Source: CAKVLS01 sp045534265 (lineage in GTDB: Bacteria; Bacillota; Clostridia; Christensenellales; UBA1242). From it: 64,000 nucleotides of DNA. The stretch is taken from positions 1-64,000 of the forward strand of contig JAZSJH010000007.1 in assembly GCA_045534265.1 (NCBI GenBank), written 5' to 3'. Of this stretch, positions 17,677-24,870 are shown piece by piece. Numbering within the stretch: position 1 is the stretch's first letter; the number at the start of each line of letters is the position of its first letter. A model generated the notes under the pieces. That model saw only the letters and a program-made list of their open reading frames with translations. It was not told the DNA's origin and made no database searches. The position numbers were made by a program, and so were the translations under genes.

Positions 17677-18010
17677 TTAGCATTTTACCTTTGGTCAAAA
17701 CTTTTTTCATTTCAAGGTATAGTTGGTCATAGGTCATATTTTCTATACCATTCCTTGCAACAAAAATGTAGTTGTAGTTTGGATTAACATCTTTAATAAA
17801 TTCTTTGAATAGGTGAGTTAACTTTCTCTTCACTTTATGACGGATTACACTGTTACCGATTTTGCTAGAGATAGAAAAGCCAACCTTAAAAGGTTTTATT
17901 TTTGTCTTAACATAATACATAGTCAAAACTTTAGAATAAGAAGTTTCGCCTTTTTTATAAACATAGCTGTATTCTTTATTCTTTTTTAATCTATACTGCT
18001 TTTCTAACAT
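17663..18010 (-). CDS. rnpA: Ribonuclease P protein component
   Basis: RnpA is the protein cofactor of RNase P, which matures the 5' ends of tRNAs. The RNR-type signature is at 50-64: KIGNSVIRHKVKRKL. The usual Asn of the R-N-x-x-K-R core is His58 here. The 115-residue length is normal, and the position between rpmH (22 bp upstream) and yidD is canonical. No RNase P RNA was seen in this window. Confidence 0.95.
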   Translation of the reverse strand: MLEKQYRLKKNKEYSYVYKKGETSYSKVLTMYYVKTKIKPFKVGFSISSKIGNSVIRHKVKRKLTHLFKEFIKDVNPNYNYIFVARNGIENMTYDQLYLEMKKVLTKGKMLNEQV

Positions 18011-18032
18011 ACAAAACCTTCGTTTAATTTAA

Positions 18033-18167
18033 TTAAGCAGATAATTTAGCTCTGCCTCTGTTTCTTCTTCTTTGCAAAACTTTACGGCCACCTTTAGTTT
18101 GCATTCTTTTTCTAAAGCCGTGAACAGTTACTCTTTTTCTCTTATTTGGTTGATAAGTTCTTTTCAT
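18033..18167 (-). CDS. rpmH: 50S ribosomal protein L34
   Basis: A 44-residue, very basic protein starting MKRTYQPNKRKR and containing HGFRKRM and RKVLQRRRNRGRAKLSA, diagnostic of L34. It is preceded by an AAGGAGAGCG SD and a consensus promoter. It is the first gene of the rpmH-rnpA-yidD-yidC-jag operon and marks the left edge of the origin region. Confidence 0.98.
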   Translation of the reverse strand: MKRTYQPNKRKRVTVHGFRKRMQTKGGRKVLQRRRNRGRAKLSA

Positions 18168-18265
18168 TTTCGCTCTCCTTAAAAAATTTTCTTTATATAG
18201 CCATCAAAAAATTTAGTCGCAATTGAAAATTTTTTGAATTACTATAATCCTAAATAGACAAGAGT

Positions 18266-18294
18266 ATTATACTAAAAGCAGGGATTATTGTCAA
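18266..18294 (-). promoter_or_regulatory. Consensus promoter of the rpmH operon
   Basis: On the minus strand TTGACA (18294-18289), exactly 17 nt, then TATAAT (18271-18266): a perfect sigma-A type promoter. The leader to rpmH is about 90 nt. Confidence 0.9.
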
Positions 18295-18347
18295 CAATAA
18301 ATTATCAAGATAAAGACTTAAAAAAGGGTATAGATAGTGGCATATCC

Positions 18348-18390
18348 GCCCAAAAATCGTCAAAATAGTAAAAAATACCTGTTTTTGGGC
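18348..18390. repeat. Inverted repeat between rpmH and the 18479 gene
   Basis: GCCCAAAAA (18348-18356) and TTTTTGGGC (18382-18390) are perfect 9-bp arms separated by 25 bp. It lies between two divergent promoters and could be an operator or an RNA stem-loop. Confidence 0.55.
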
Positions 18391-18431
18391 TAAATAAATT
18401 ATATATGTAATAATAAAATATATTATTTGGT

Positions 18432-18460
18432 TTGACTAAAAAATTAAATTTTAGTAAAAT
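18432..18460 (+). promoter_or_regulatory. Strong promoter of the 18479 gene
   Basis: TTGACT (18432-18437), 17 nt, TAAAAT (18455-18460), followed by the SD GGAGG at 18467-18471. Confidence 0.78.
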
Positions 18461-18478
18461 GACCATGGAGGAATATTT

Positions 18479-19492
18479 ATGAATATACTTGAAATTTTGA
18501 ATTCTGGCGAAGTAGTATTTGCCGAAGACGCTGTTGAAAGCAAAAAAATTAGAAGCCAAGTAGCAGCTGTTAATAAAAACTTTACAGATATGGCAACTAC
18601 TGCAAGCGCATTTGCAGAATATGCCGCTTCACAACTTAACGGTGAAGAACACAGAAGAATAGTAATGGCAAAGAGCCTTAGAAATTACTATCCTAACTGG
18701 AATGCTCTAAAGGTAGCATATGACAATGTGTCAAAAGAAGAAGGAGTTAAAATTGCAAACTACAATGCAACAAAAGCAAGACTTCTTTCAAGCCTTCAAA
18801 CACTTCTTAAAGAATCAGCAAAAGAAGCAGTAGTTTCTTACTTTGATATCTTTGAAGGTGATTTTGTAAGATGTCAAGAAGGACACGAAGTTTTGATTTT
18901 GGGTGCTCACAACGCAGCAGTTATCGAAACTATGATTGCAGGACTTGAAGAAGGTCTAAATGTTGTTGGTCACTTTGATGAAATCGAAGCTCAAGAAATC
19001 GTAGCTAACTACTCTAATGTAGAAAGAAACGTTGAAATGTGTAAAGAAAGAGCTGCCGAAATGTACGGTAACAAACCTGGCAAACTTGCAAAAGTTGAAA
19101 TTTCAATTTCTACTATGGAAGAAGTAGGTAAGAAAGTTGTTTTCTTTGAAACATACAAAAACGACCTACTTTCAATCGGTTGCCCACAAAAAGCAATCAA
19201 TGATTATGAAAAGAGTTTTGAAAAACAATATATGCCACTTAAAAAATCTCTACAAAAAGAACTTCGTTTTGAGTTTGTAGAAATTTGCGACCTAGTTGTT
19301 GACGAAAATTCATATCAAGAAGCTGATATCGAAAATCCAACTCCAGTAGAACAAGTTATGGAAGACCTAACAGCTGTAGAATCAGAACCAGTAGAACTTT
19401 TTGAAGAAGAAGTTGTAGAAGCTCCAGCAGTTGAAGAAGTAGCTGACGAAGAAGTTGTTGTTGATACAGATATCGACGATATTGACGCTTAA
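18479..19492 (+). CDS. Unrecognised origin-proximal protein with acidic tail
   Basis: 337 residues that I do not recognise. The first 275 or so look mainly alpha-helical and soluble, without membrane segments, and include a stretch around EGDFVRCQEGHEVLILGAHN (about 121-140). The last 55 residues are very acidic (Glu/Val/Ala/Pro, ending DTDIDDIDA), similar in style to the tail of the PHP-domain protein at 8224. It has a near-consensus promoter, a GGAGG SD and its own terminator, so expression is probably high. It sits where dnaA normally follows rpmH, on the plus strand and head-on to dnaN. A replication or nucleoid role is only a guess from location. Confidence 0.7.
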   Translation: MNILEILNSGEVVFAEDAVESKKIRSQVAAVNKNFTDMATTASAFAEYAASQLNGEEHRRIVMAKSLRNYYPNWNALKVAYDNVSKEEGVKIANYNATKARLLSSLQTLLKESAKEAVVSYFDIFEGDFVRCQEGHEVLILGAHNAAVIETMIAGLEEGLNVVGHFDEIEAQEIVANYSNVERNVEMCKERAAEMYGNKPGKLAKVEISISTMEEVGKKVVFFETYKNDLLSIGCPQKAINDYEKSFEKQYMPLKKSLQKELRFEFVEICDLVVDENSYQEADIENPTPVEQVMEDLTAVESEPVELFEEEVVEAPAVEEVADEEVVVDTDIDDIDA

Positions 19493-19502
19493 TAATTTGA
19501 TT

Positions 19503-19540
19503 AAAAAAAGATGTACAAAATTTGTACTTCTTTTTTTTAT
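19503..19540 (+). terminator. Terminator of the 18479 gene
   Basis: A GTACAAA/TTTGTAC palindrome (19513-19527) sits within complementary A and T runs, 10 bp past the stop. Confidence 0.72.
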
Positions 19541-19558
19541 TTATAAAATTTACTTTAC

Positions 19559-19592
19559 AAAAAAAAGTCTAGTTTTTTTACTAGACCTTTTT
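19559..19592. terminator. Second hairpin between the 18479 gene and dnaN
   Basis: GTCTAGT (19567-19573) pairs with ACTAGAC (19580-19586), flanked by A6 and T6. It could be a bidirectional back-up terminator separating two convergent genes. Confidence 0.65.
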
Positions 19593-19611
19593 TAATTTTA
19601 TATATTAATTT

Positions 19612-19673
19612 TTCGACATTTTTCGATTAATTTTTAGTTTAGTTATTTATATAAATTCGACAAAATTCGATTA
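19612..19673. repeat. Paired TTCGAC...TTCGATTA repeats
   Basis: TTCGACATTTTTCGATTA (19612-19629) and TTCGACAAAATTCGATTA (19656-19673) match at both ends and differ only in the central T/A tract. They are 44 bp apart, downstream of dnaN. Function unknown. Confidence 0.6.
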
Positions 19674-19719
19674 GTGTTTTTATAAATAATAATTTTAATT
19701 ATTTATTATAAATTATAAC

Positions 19720-19756
19720 AAAAAAATCTAACCAGTTTGTTGGGCTAGATTTTTTA
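19720..19756 (-). terminator. Terminator of dnaN
   Basis: On the minus strand AATCTAGCC pairs with GGTTAGATT (one G-U pair), followed by a T run. It lies about 30 bp past the dnaN stop. Confidence 0.78.
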
Positions 19757-19785
19757 TATGTTAATTTTAGGCCTTTATTTTAGTT

Positions 19786-20895
19786 TTAGTTGTTAATAAT
19801 TCTAACAGGAAGAATTAGGTAAATAAACTCATCACCTTCGTTAGGAGTGATTACACAAGGGCTAGATGGCATATTAAAGTTGATTTTTACAAATTCATCT
19901 CCAATAACTCTTAAGCTTTCTGTAAAGTATCTAGAGTTAAATGCAATAACAAGGTCATTACCTTTAAGAGCGATTGAAATATTTTCTTTGATATTACCAA
20001 TATCAGATGTTGATGTAAGTGTCAAAAGTTTATCTTTGATATCAAATTTAACAAGGTTGTTTCTATCAACTCTAGAAAGGATTGATGTTCTATCCAAAGC
20101 ATCTTCTAGTTGAAGTTTGTTTACAGTAACATTTGTTGTAAACTCTGTAGGAAGAATTTGTTTATAGTTGATAAAATCACCATCAAGAAGTCTTGTCATA
20201 ACTTTTGTAGAACCTAGGTCTATCATCATAAAGTTTCTTTCTACAAATATCTTTAGTTCATCATCTACATCTTCAAGAAGGTTAGATATTTCTTTTAAGC
20301 TCTTTGCAGGAACAATAAGTTCTGTTTCGCAAGAGAAGTTAACAAGTGGTTTTTTGATAAGCGCAAGTCTATATCCGTCCAATGCTATTGCAGAAATAGT
20401 ATTGTTAGCTATTTCAAGAAGTACGCCTTTTAGTATTGGTCTGCTATCATCTAGGGCTACTGCAAATACTGTTTTGTTAACAAGTGTTTTGAAGTTCTTT
20501 TGAGTGATAGTAAAGTACTCACCATCTTCGATAGTTTTTAGTTTTGGAAATTCAATAGCGTTAAGTACTTGAAAATAACTTTCGCTATCTGTATAGCTTA
20601 TCTTTAATTGTCTTTTTTCTTCGTCTAATATAAGTTCTACTTCTTCGTTATTTAATTTTTTTGTAAACTCAGCAAAGATTTTACCTGGTACTACAATTTC
20701 GCCTTCATCTTTTACTATAGCGTTAATTGTATTTTCGATACCAAGCTCTAAGTCTGTTGCAGATAGTGTTAGTTTATTATCTTCTGCAGTAAGTTTAATA
20801 CCTTCTAGGATTGGTGTAGTTGTTTTGTTTGAAATTGCTTTTATAACTCTTAAAGTTGCAGCTCCTAGTGCTGATCCATCACATACGACTTGCAT
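19786..20895 (-). CDS. dnaN: DNA polymerase III subunit beta (sliding clamp)
   Basis: DnaN is the ring-shaped processivity clamp of DNA polymerase III. It has 369 residues and starts MQVVCDGSALGAATLRVIKA. The three repeated clamp domains are visible by pattern: DLELGIENTI in the first, DGYRLALIKK in the second, and the C-terminal peptide-binding end YLILPVRIINN, where family members usually have MP(M/V)R. Here the second residue of that motif is Leu-Pro-Val-Arg. GGAGAATAAC precedes the ATG. It lies downstream of dnaA on the same strand, but both are inverted relative to recF. Confidence 0.97.
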   Translation of the reverse strand: MQVVCDGSALGAATLRVIKAISNKTTTPILEGIKLTAEDNKLTLSATDLELGIENTINAIVKDEGEIVVPGKIFAEFTKKLNNEEVELILDEEKRQLKISYTDSESYFQVLNAIEFPKLKTIEDGEYFTITQKNFKTLVNKTVFAVALDDSRPILKGVLLEIANNTISAIALDGYRLALIKKPLVNFSCETELIVPAKSLKEISNLLEDVDDELKIFVERNFMMIDLGSTKVMTRLLDGDFINYKQILPTEFTTNVTVNKLQLEDALDRTSILSRVDRNNLVKFDIKDKLLTLTSTSDIGNIKENISIALKGNDLVIAFNSRYFTESLRVIGDEFVKINFNMPSSPCVITPNEGDEFIYLILPVRIINN

Positions 20896-20952
20896 CTTAT
20901 GTTATTCTCCTTTTTTATTAAAAATTATTATAATTATTAATGTGTGTTGATT

Positions 20953-20961
20953 TGTGGATAA
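20953..20961 (-). promoter_or_regulatory. DnaA box TTATCCACA
   Basis: A perfect high-affinity DnaA box on the minus strand, in the dnaN leader region. Confidence 0.88.
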
Positions 20962-21036
20962 CTTTATTTTTTATCAAAAACCCCTTATTTTCGACTATTT
21001 TTGATAGGTTTTTTACCTATTTTTGAATTTTTGATT

Positions 21037-21045
21037 TGTGAATAA
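21037..21045 (-). promoter_or_regulatory. DnaA box TTATTCACA
   Basis: Matches the consensus TTATNCACA on the minus strand, 84 bp from the previous box. Confidence 0.8.
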
Positions 21046-21067
21046 GTTGTGTGATTTATGTGATAAG

Positions 21068-21076
21068 TTATACACA
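21068..21076 (+). promoter_or_regulatory. DnaA box TTATACACA
   Basis: Matches the consensus TTATNCACA on the plus strand, in opposite orientation to the two boxes on its left. Confidence 0.82.
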
Positions 21077-21102
21077 TTTGCACAAAGTTGTAAACAACTT
21101 AA

Positions 21103-22467
21103 TTATTGTTTGTTACTTTTTATCATTGCTTTTAGGTCGTTTACTGTTGTTTTTAGATTTGTGTTTGATTTTAAGTTTTCAGCTATTTTATCTCTAGCAT
21201 GAATTACTGTTGTATGATCTCTACCACCAAACAGTCTTCCAATTGAAAGTAGTGGCATATCAGGTATCATATCAGTAATTAGATACATACAAGTTTGTCT
21301 TGGGTCAACTATTTCTTTATTACGTTTTTTACCAACAAGGTCTGATTCTTGTACATTATAGTATTTACAAACAACTTCGATTATTCTCTCTGGAGATAAT
21401 TTTGTAGTTGTTGTTTCTACTGTTTCTTTTATAGTATCTACAGCATCATCAAGAGTAGCAGATGGTTTATCAAATAATTTTGAATGGAAGTATGTGCCTT
21501 TCAAAGCTCCTTCTAGCTCTCTTATATTTGTATCAATATTTTTTGCTATATATTCTAGAACTTCTGGTTCTACAGAATATTTTTCTATTTGAACTTTCTT
21601 TTGAAGGATTGCTAGTCTTGTTTCAAAATCTGGTTGCTGAATATCTTGAGTTAGACCGCTTACAAATCTTGTTCTTAATCTTTCTTCTAATGTTTCAATT
21701 TCTCTTGGGTGTCTATCCGAACAAATAATAATTTGTTTATTGTTTTGGAATAAATCATTAAATGTATGGAAAAACTCTTCTTGAGTACTAGTTTTGCCTG
21801 TGATAAATTGAATATCATCAATCATAAGTACATCACAACTACGATATTTATCTCTAAATAGTTTTGTACTATTATCTTTGTTTGATCTTAGTGAATATAA
21901 ATAGTCGTTTGTAAATGTCTCACAAGTAACGTATATAACATTTAATTTTGGATTATTAGATTTTATATAATTACCTATAGCGTGAAGAAGGTGAGTTTTA
22001 CCAAGTCCTGAGCCACCATAAATAAATAGTGGATTAAATTTATTACCTGGGTCTTCTGCTACGCTTTTTGCTGCTGCATAAACAAACTGATTACTTTTAC
22101 CTACGACAAAGTTATTAAAAGTATATTTTTCGTTAAAGATAGATTGTACCTTTTCTACAGGAGTATCAACTACTTGTTCTTCAACGTGTTTTTCTTTGTT
22201 TTGAAGGTAGTCACTTTTTTCTGTAGGGTCGATAATTACAAAATCATTAACAGTGTCAAATATAGTAGATATAGCTTTTATAAGTTTTTCTTTATGAAGT
22301 TTTAATACTTGATTTTTTGCGTTTTGAGTATTAGCAAAAAGAATAATCTTGTCATCTGTTATATCTACTGGTTCTAAGTTTTTAATCCATAAATCAAAAC
22401 TTACAGCAGTAACTTCGTGTTCAATTTCTTTTAGCACTAATGCCCATTTTTCAGTTAAATTTTGCAT
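21103..22467 (-). CDS. dnaA: Chromosomal replication initiator DnaA
   Basis: DnaA is the AAA+ initiator that binds DnaA boxes and opens oriC. Domain I covers about 1-80, followed by a short domain II linker. In domain III, Walker A GGSGLGKT is at 151-158 and MIDDIQF near 214. Domain IV has the DNA-binding signature LFGGRDHTTVIHA near its end. The length of 454 is typical. AAGGAAAAT precedes the ATG. The gene points away from recF, opposite to the usual arrangement, and its promoter contains a DnaA box. Confidence 0.99.
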   Translation of the reverse strand: MQNLTEKWALVLKEIEHEVTAVSFDLWIKNLEPVDITDDKIILFANTQNAKNQVLKLHKEKLIKAISTIFDTVNDFVIIDPTEKSDYLQNKEKHVEEQVVDTPVEKVQSIFNEKYTFNNFVVGKSNQFVYAAAKSVAEDPGNKFNPLFIYGGSGLGKTHLLHAIGNYIKSNNPKLNVIYVTCETFTNDYLYSLRSNKDNSTKLFRDKYRSCDVLMIDDIQFITGKTSTQEEFFHTFNDLFQNNKQIIICSDRHPREIETLEERLRTRFVSGLTQDIQQPDFETRLAILQKKVQIEKYSVEPEVLEYIAKNIDTNIRELEGALKGTYFHSKLFDKPSATLDDAVDTIKETVETTTTKLSPERIIEVVCKYYNVQESDLVGKKRNKEIVDPRQTCMYLITDMIPDMPLLSIGRLFGGRDHTTVIHARDKIAENLKSNTNLKTTVNDLKAMIKSNKQ

Positions 22468-22496
22468 ATAATATTTTCCTTAATTTCTCTAATATT

Positions 22497-22525
22497 ATTT
22501 TACTTATAAATTGTGGATAAGTCAA
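22497..22525 (-). promoter_or_regulatory. dnaA promoter with embedded DnaA box
   Basis: On the minus strand TTGACT (22525-22520), 17 nt, TAAAAT (22502-22497). A perfect DnaA box TTATCCACA occupies 22520-22512, covering the last base of the -35 and half of the spacer. DnaA bound here would block RNA polymerase, which fits negative autoregulation. Confidence 0.85.
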
Positions 22526-22544
22526 CCCGAAAACCCATTTATTC

Positions 22545-22573
22545 TTTACTAAAATATATTTTTATGATAATAT
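22545..22573 (+). promoter_or_regulatory. Predicted recF promoter
   Basis: TTTACT, 17 nt, TAATAT with extended TGA. It diverges from the dnaA promoter, with only about 20 bp between the two -35 elements. Confidence 0.55.
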
Positions 22574-22601
22574 ATATTTGTAAAAAAATAAAGGAAAAAT
22601 T

Positions 22602-23690
22602 ATGCTAATAAAAAGTATCAAGCTCGAAAATTTTCGTAACTACAAAAAACTTAATACTACCTTAGCTTCTGGGCTTAATGTTTTTATTGGTAATAACGCC
22701 CAAGGTAAAACAAATTTACTTGAAAGTATTTATTACTGTTCTATAGGAAAATCAACAAAAACCAGCCGTGATAAAGAATTAATTAAATGGGGCGAAACTA
22801 CATCTAAAGTAAAAATAGAAGTAGAAAAACAATTTTATAATAGCAATATCGAAATAATCACACGTGATAAAGAAAAGAAAACTATAAAAATAAATGAAAT
22901 TCCTATCAAAAGAATAGGTGAGCTTATGGGTGAGCTTACAGTTATATTTTTCTCACCAGACGAAATACGCCTTGTAAAAGACGCTCCACAAGATAGACGT
23001 AGATTTATGGATATAGATATATCTCAAATCAGCCGTAACTATTTTTATCTACTTTGTAGATATGACAAAATTCTAAACCAAAGAAATAAACTTCTTAAAT
23101 TTACAAAAGATTTCGAAGCCTTAAAAGACGCTATTTCTATCTGGGACGAACAGCTAGCAGATATAGCAAGCAAAATTATTAATTGGCGTATTAACTTTAT
23201 CGAAAAATTAAGTAAACCTGCTTATGATATCCATAAATTTATAACAAATGGCAAAGAAGAATTAAAAGTAACTTACCAAGGCGTTATAGGAAATAGTGTA
23301 GAAGAGATAAAAGAAAAATTACAAAAAGGTCTTACCCAAAACCTTCAAAAAGATTATGAACTAGGCTATACAACAATTGGTCCACATAGAGACGATCTAA
23401 AAGTTGTAATTAATAATATAGATATCCGTAGCTTTGGCTCTCAAGGTCAACAAAGACTTGCAACACTTTCTCTAAAACTTGCCGAACTTAATTTATTCAA
23501 AGAAGAACGTGGCGAAATGCCAGTATTACTTCTTGATGATGTTTTAAGCGAACTTGATGATACAAGACAACAAAATTTGCTAAAAATAATCAAAGACGTT
23601 CAAACAATAATTACTTGTACAAGATATGATTACCCACTCAAAGAAACTGACAAAATCTTCTATATCGAAAATGGTAATCTAAAAAATTAA
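22602..23690 (+). CDS. recF: DNA replication and repair protein RecF
   Basis: RecF is an SMC-like ATPase that helps load RecA at gaps. The Walker A GNNAQGKT is at 30-37, a GSQGQQR signature near 277-283, and the Walker B/D-loop region LLLDDVLSELD near 306-316. The length of 362 is normal. The SD AAAGGAAAAATT precedes the ATG. recF, gyrB and gyrA keep the usual order, but an opposing gene lies between recF and gyrB. No small S4-domain gene (yaaA) was found beside it. Confidence 0.98.
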   Translation: MLIKSIKLENFRNYKKLNTTLASGLNVFIGNNAQGKTNLLESIYYCSIGKSTKTSRDKELIKWGETTSKVKIEVEKQFYNSNIEIITRDKEKKTIKINEIPIKRIGELMGELTVIFFSPDEIRLVKDAPQDRRRFMDIDISQISRNYFYLLCRYDKILNQRNKLLKFTKDFEALKDAISIWDEQLADIASKIINWRINFIEKLSKPAYDIHKFITNGKEELKVTYQGVIGNSVEEIKEKLQKGLTQNLQKDYELGYTTIGPHRDDLKVVINNIDIRSFGSQGQQRLATLSLKLAELNLFKEERGEMPVLLLDDVLSELDDTRQQNLLKIIKDVQTIITCTRYDYPLKETDKIFYIENGNLKN

Positions 23691-23720
23691 ACAAAATCAA
23701 TAAAAATAATTATTTACAAA

Positions 23721-23752
23721 AAAAACACCTAAATAAATAGGTGCTTTTTTTA
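23721..23752. terminator. Terminator between recF and the zinc-ribbon gene
   Basis: CACCTA (23726-23731) pairs with TAGGTG (23738-23743), with A and T runs on the two sides. It can serve both convergent genes. Confidence 0.85.
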
Positions 23753-23783
23753 TTTTTATTTATGTCGTAAAATGTCGAAATTT

Positions 23784-24503
23784 TTATAAAGTAGCCCCAC
23801 AACTAGGACATTTTTTATCAGTTTTTTCGATTTTTGTATTACAGTAAGGACAATGTAACTCTTCAGCTTCTTTTTGTTTCATAGTATTTATTGTTGTTTG
23901 TAGAGTAGTTTGAATTGTAGAAACTTGATTTGTAGTTTTTCTTTTCTTTATAGAATAAGAAATTGTTAAAGCAATAGAAGTAATTAAAGAAGCCCCACCA
24001 ATAATAACTAAAGGTAGAAATAAGTTATTAAACATTTTATTATAACCTTTATCCATTAATGTATATTTACTTACATTATCAGAAATATTTATAGACCAAA
24101 TTGATTTTAGATTATCAGTATCAAAAAAATTATAATTTATAACATAAATTTCATCTTCTTCTATAGGTGTTGTTATATCTATCATAACAGGTCTTGTACT
24201 ATAACTTGATCCATTATCATTTAATAAAAATTGAATAATAATTTTACCAGAATTTAAAGAAAATTCATCTGAAATAAAAGAACCTTTTACATTATAGTCA
24301 TAAAGTGTTTCACCATCTTCTTCGCGAGTATTTATCATACTAAATTCAAAATCATCTATAATTTGAAAATTATCAGAAATCATATTTGATAAAAATAAAT
24401 GGGTTATAAAAGCTCCACCCGCACAAAGTATTGAAACAATAAATAGAATAATACTTGCAATTTTTAACTTAATTGTTTTGTTAAAATCTTTTTCAAAAGA
24501 CAT
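23784..24503 (-). CDS. Membrane protein with C-terminal zinc ribbon, function unknown
   Basis: 239 residues. A membrane segment at about 13-38, an extracytoplasmic domain of about 115 residues, a second membrane segment at about 158-182, then a cytoplasmic tail. The tail ends in a four-cysteine zinc ribbon: C218, C221, C232 and C235 (CPYC...CPSC). This architecture is common among unnamed Gram-positive membrane proteins and does not reveal a function. AAAGGAG precedes the ATG. It is convergent with recF and divergent from gyrB, interrupting an otherwise conserved cluster. Confidence 0.8.
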   Translation of the reverse strand: MSFEKDFNKTIKLKIASIILFIVSILCAGGAFITHLFLSNMISDNFQIIDDFEFSMINTREEDGETLYDYNVKGSFISDEFSLNSGKIIIQFLLNDNGSSYSTRPVMIDITTPIEEDEIYVINYNFFDTDNLKSIWSINISDNVSKYTLMDKGYNKMFNNLFLPLVIIGGASLITSIALTISYSIKKRKTTNQVSTIQTTLQTTINTMKQKEAEELHCPYCNTKIEKTDKKCPSCGATL

Positions 24504-24690
24504 AAAATTAATCTCCTTTTTTATGCCTAAATTTTATCATATAATATTGAGTTTTCAAAATAAAAATAAAATATTTATACTACGAATAAAAAAACAAGTT
24601 TTTACTAAAAATATGCCCCAATCTAAAAAGCATAATACATAGTTATAATTACGTATTTCCGCTGTATATTAGATTTTTGACACTTTAGGG

Positions 24691-24718
24691 TTGATTTATC
24701 ACTTTTGTAGGTTATAAT
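24691..24718 (+). promoter_or_regulatory. Predicted gyrBA promoter
   Basis: TTGATT (24691-24696), 16 nt, TATAAT (24713-24718). A second TATAAT-like element lies closer to gyrB near 24800. The 24504-24870 gap otherwise shows only AT-rich sequence. Confidence 0.5.
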
Positions 24719-24870
24719 AAAACTCCCTTTATAGCGAAAATAACGGCGAAATTTACAAAAAAATTCAAAAAAGTACTTTATTATATATATATAATATGTT
24801 ATAATATATGCGTAGAATTGATATTCTAATTTTTTTGCTAAAAAGGTAGCAAATTTATAGCGAGGTAAAA

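Larger units (their letters stand above)
20896..21102. other. Candidate oriC segment between dnaN and dnaA
   Basis: This 207-bp AT-rich gap carries three DnaA boxes matching TTATNCACA within 124 bp (20953, 21037 and 21068). It also has a partial box TGTGATAA (21059-21066) and an ATAGGT/ACCTAT hairpin (21004-21020). A palindrome AAGTTG...CAACTT lies at 21085-21100 beside the dnaA stop. In Bacillus the unwinding element lies in the equivalent dnaA-dnaN gap. The mostly minus to mostly plus strand switch of genes around this locus supports an origin here. Confidence 0.75.
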
